Part shown: positions 6,622 through 7,438 of the stretch, piece after piece
Numbering within the stretch: the first letter of the stretch is position 1
Layout of the letters: each line of letters starts with the position of its first letter
Assembly: GCA_030425745.1 (NCBI GenBank)
Contig: JAUHZW010000101.1
Span: forward strand, 1-7,438
DNA from: Actinomycetes bacterium
GTDB taxonomy: Bacteria; Actinomycetota; Actinomycetes; S36-B12
Reading direction: 5' to 3'
Length of the DNA: 7,438 nucleotides
Notes under the pieces: generated by a model
What the model was told of the DNA's origin: nothing
Seen by the model: the letters and a program-made list of their open reading frames with translations, nothing else
Databases searched by the model: none
Translations under genes and position numbers: made by a program

Positions 6622-6950
6622 GCGCGGGCCCTGGTCCGGATCTGCGGGAGGAGACCGAGCGCGAGCTTCGGCGCGTCACCGACCGGCTCGGCTCGATGCC
6701 GCTGCAGCGCCTTCAGACGACGACGGACGACGTGTACGCATGCGCCAACGCACTCGTGGCGGCGGGCAGATCGATGGGCGTTCCGATCCCGGACAACGCC
6801 CTGCTCCCGGACCTCAGGCCGCAGGCCTATGGCGACCTCATCGCGGTGTTGGGCCGGGACTGCCTCGAGGCCCATGACACCGACGGGACCACGGCTGGGC
6901 TCACCTCCGCCCACCACGCGCTTGTCGCTCTGCGGCGCGCGCTGCCCTGA
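6618..6950 (+). CDS. Small protein of unknown function, coupled to the hydrolase
   Basis: The protein has 110 residues and I do not recognise the family. The ATG overlaps the hydrolase stop (ATGA), and GAGGGA at 6609-6614 can serve as ribosome binding site, so translational coupling is likely. The protein is soluble, with no membrane segment or signal peptide. Residues 9-25 are strongly charged and likely helical (around EETERELRRVTDRL). A second helix-like region runs about 33-53 and a third about 90-108. Two cysteines (42 and 82) and a His pair (98-99) are present but form no known metal motif. Codon use matches the neighbours, so the gene looks real. The fixed position behind the hydrolase suggests a shared process. 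The stop codon abuts that of the convergent gene with no gap. Confidence 0.75.
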   Translation: MSAGPGPDLREETERELRRVTDRLGSMPLQRLQTTTDDVYACANALVAAGRSMGVPIPDNALLPDLRPQAYGDLIAVLGRDCLEAHDTDGTTAGLTSAHHALVALRRALP

Positions 6951-7256
6951 CTAGTTCGGGTGTCGATACGACCGGGTGATGTCGGCGACGACGACCTCGT
7001 ACGTGGAGTACCAGCGCTCCCGGCCAGCTTCCTGCGCAGCCACGTGCTCGGCGATGCCCCTCCACGCCCGGGCACTCGCCTCGTCCGCCCAGTAGGAGAC
7101 GGTGATGCCGCGACGCGTCGCAGGGTCGCGAACCGACTCCAAGCCGACGAACCCCGGCTGCTGCTCCGCGAGCTCGACCATGCGCGCGGCCGCCTCGGCA
7201 TAGGCCTCGTCGTCCCCCTCAGCACGGGTACTGGTGAAGATCACCGCGACGGTCAC
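6951..7256 (-). CDS. Antibiotic biosynthesis monooxygenase (ABM) domain protein
   Basis: The protein has 101 residues with a single ABM (dimeric alpha-beta barrel) domain. It opens with the strand VAVIFTS and helix EAYAEAAARMVELAEQQ, followed by PGFVGLESVRD, the strand ITVSYWADEASARAW and the HVAAQEAGRERWY segment. His71 and the A-Q-x-x-G-R pattern are typical of this group. Family members include quinol/anthrone monooxygenases and haem-degrading enzymes, but many single-domain members have no known substrate, so the name should not imply antibiotic production. The frame extends upstream to 7334, giving a basic, poorly conserved 26-residue extension that overlaps the exporter gene. The GTG at 7256 is preferred because it begins the domain correctly, has GAGAGG 6 bases upstream, and overlaps the upstream stop by 4 bp. 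It is probably co-transcribed with the LysE-like gene. Confidence 0.88.
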   Translation of the reverse strand: MTVAVIFTSTRAEGDDEAYAEAAARMVELAEQQPGFVGLESVRDPATRRGITVSYWADEASARAWRGIAEHVAAQEAGRERWYSTYEVVVADITRSYRHPN

Positions 7257-7438
7257 AGCAGACCTCTCACTCCAGCGATGACGGCGAGCAGCCCGAAGGC
7301 CATGAGAAGACCTCCGGAGACGCGGTTGACCCACAGCATGACGCGATCACTGACGGCATGCCGGACAGCCCACACCCCGGTGGTCAGCGCCAGCCACCAG
7401 GTCAGCGACCCCACGGCCACGCCCGCTGTCACGATCGC
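7253..7438 (-). CDS. LysE/RhtB-family amino-acid exporter (C-terminal part, runs off the window)
   Basis: The last 61 residues are visible. The frame is open to the right edge and the start lies outside the window. The visible part holds a membrane helix (AIVTAGVAVGSLTWWLALTT, continuing GVW), a short basic stretch (RHAVSDRV), the motif WVNRVSGG, and a final helix (GLLMAFGLLAVIAGV) ending in RGLL. The order GSLTWW, then W-x-N-R-x-S-G, then a last helix with AFGL is characteristic of LysE-family transporters, which export amino acids or related metabolites by proton exchange. Only the end is present, so the substrate is unknown. The TGA stop at 7255-7253 overlaps the GTG of the ABM gene as GTGA. 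Confidence 0.85.
   Translation of the reverse strand, partial: AIVTAGVAVGSLTWWLALTTGVWAVRHAVSDRVMLWVNRVSGGLLMAFGLLAVIAGVRGLL
7263..7268 (-). promoter_or_regulatory. Ribosome binding site that fixes the ABM start
   Basis: On the minus strand this reads GAGAGG and lies 6 bases before the GTG at 7256. It sits inside the end of the LysE-like gene. It supports the 101-residue product over the longer 127-residue reading from 7334. Confidence 0.6.

Noticed and set aside
7257..7334. 26-residue N-terminal extension of the ABM protein
   Set aside because: It overlaps the LysE-like coding sequence, is basic and low in complexity, and the GTG at 7256 has a well-spaced GAGAGG site and begins the domain at the usual place.

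Overview
The window is high-GC DNA with dense, tightly packed genes, frequent 4-bp start/stop overlaps and GTG starts. It encodes a DUF222/HNH nuclease-like protein of the kind found in many copies in actinomycete genomes, plus an extended MsrA. Together these point to a high-GC Gram-positive actinomycete, probably Micrococcales and perhaps Microbacteriaceae. The taxon is inferred from gene style only. No rRNA, tRNA, CRISPR array, insertion sequence or clear phage element is visible, and no stretch over 300 bases lacks a gene.

Left part (1-1575, + strand): the C-terminal part of a DUF222/HNH protein runs in from the left edge. It overlaps by 4 bp the start of a complete peptide-methionine sulfoxide reductase A, which repairs oxidised methionine.

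Centre (1633-5880, + strand): a four-gene operon encodes a MacAB-like ABC export system in separate polypeptides. In order these are a 583-residue membrane-fusion (HlyD/MacA-like) protein with a very long coiled-coil region, a 230-residue ABC ATPase, a 403-residue FtsX/MacB-type permease, and a 194-residue single-pass membrane protein with a small DUF5666-like beta domain. Spacings are 1 bp, a 4-bp overlap and 9 bp, so co-expression is very likely. The ATPase and permease would form the mechanotransmission-type transporter and the adaptor would sit outside the membrane. The fourth protein is a candidate accessory subunit. The substrate cannot be read from sequence.

Right part: a metallo-beta-lactamase-fold hydrolase (5905-6621) overlaps by 4 bp a 110-residue protein of unknown function (6618-6950). 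Converging on it from the other strand, with stop codons directly abutting, is an ABM-fold monooxygenase-like protein (7256-6951). That gene overlaps by 4 bp the C-terminal end of a LysE-family exporter (7438-7253), which runs off the right edge.

Three genes (msrA, the adaptor, the hydrolase) start 6-7 bases after a TANNNT-like -10 hexamer and lack a well-placed Shine-Dalgarno sequence. This suggests leaderless transcription. Nothing here is a clearly new system. The parts most worth a second look are the oversized, cysteine-containing adaptor, the fourth operon member, and the Gly-Phe-Pro-rich tails that these two proteins share.
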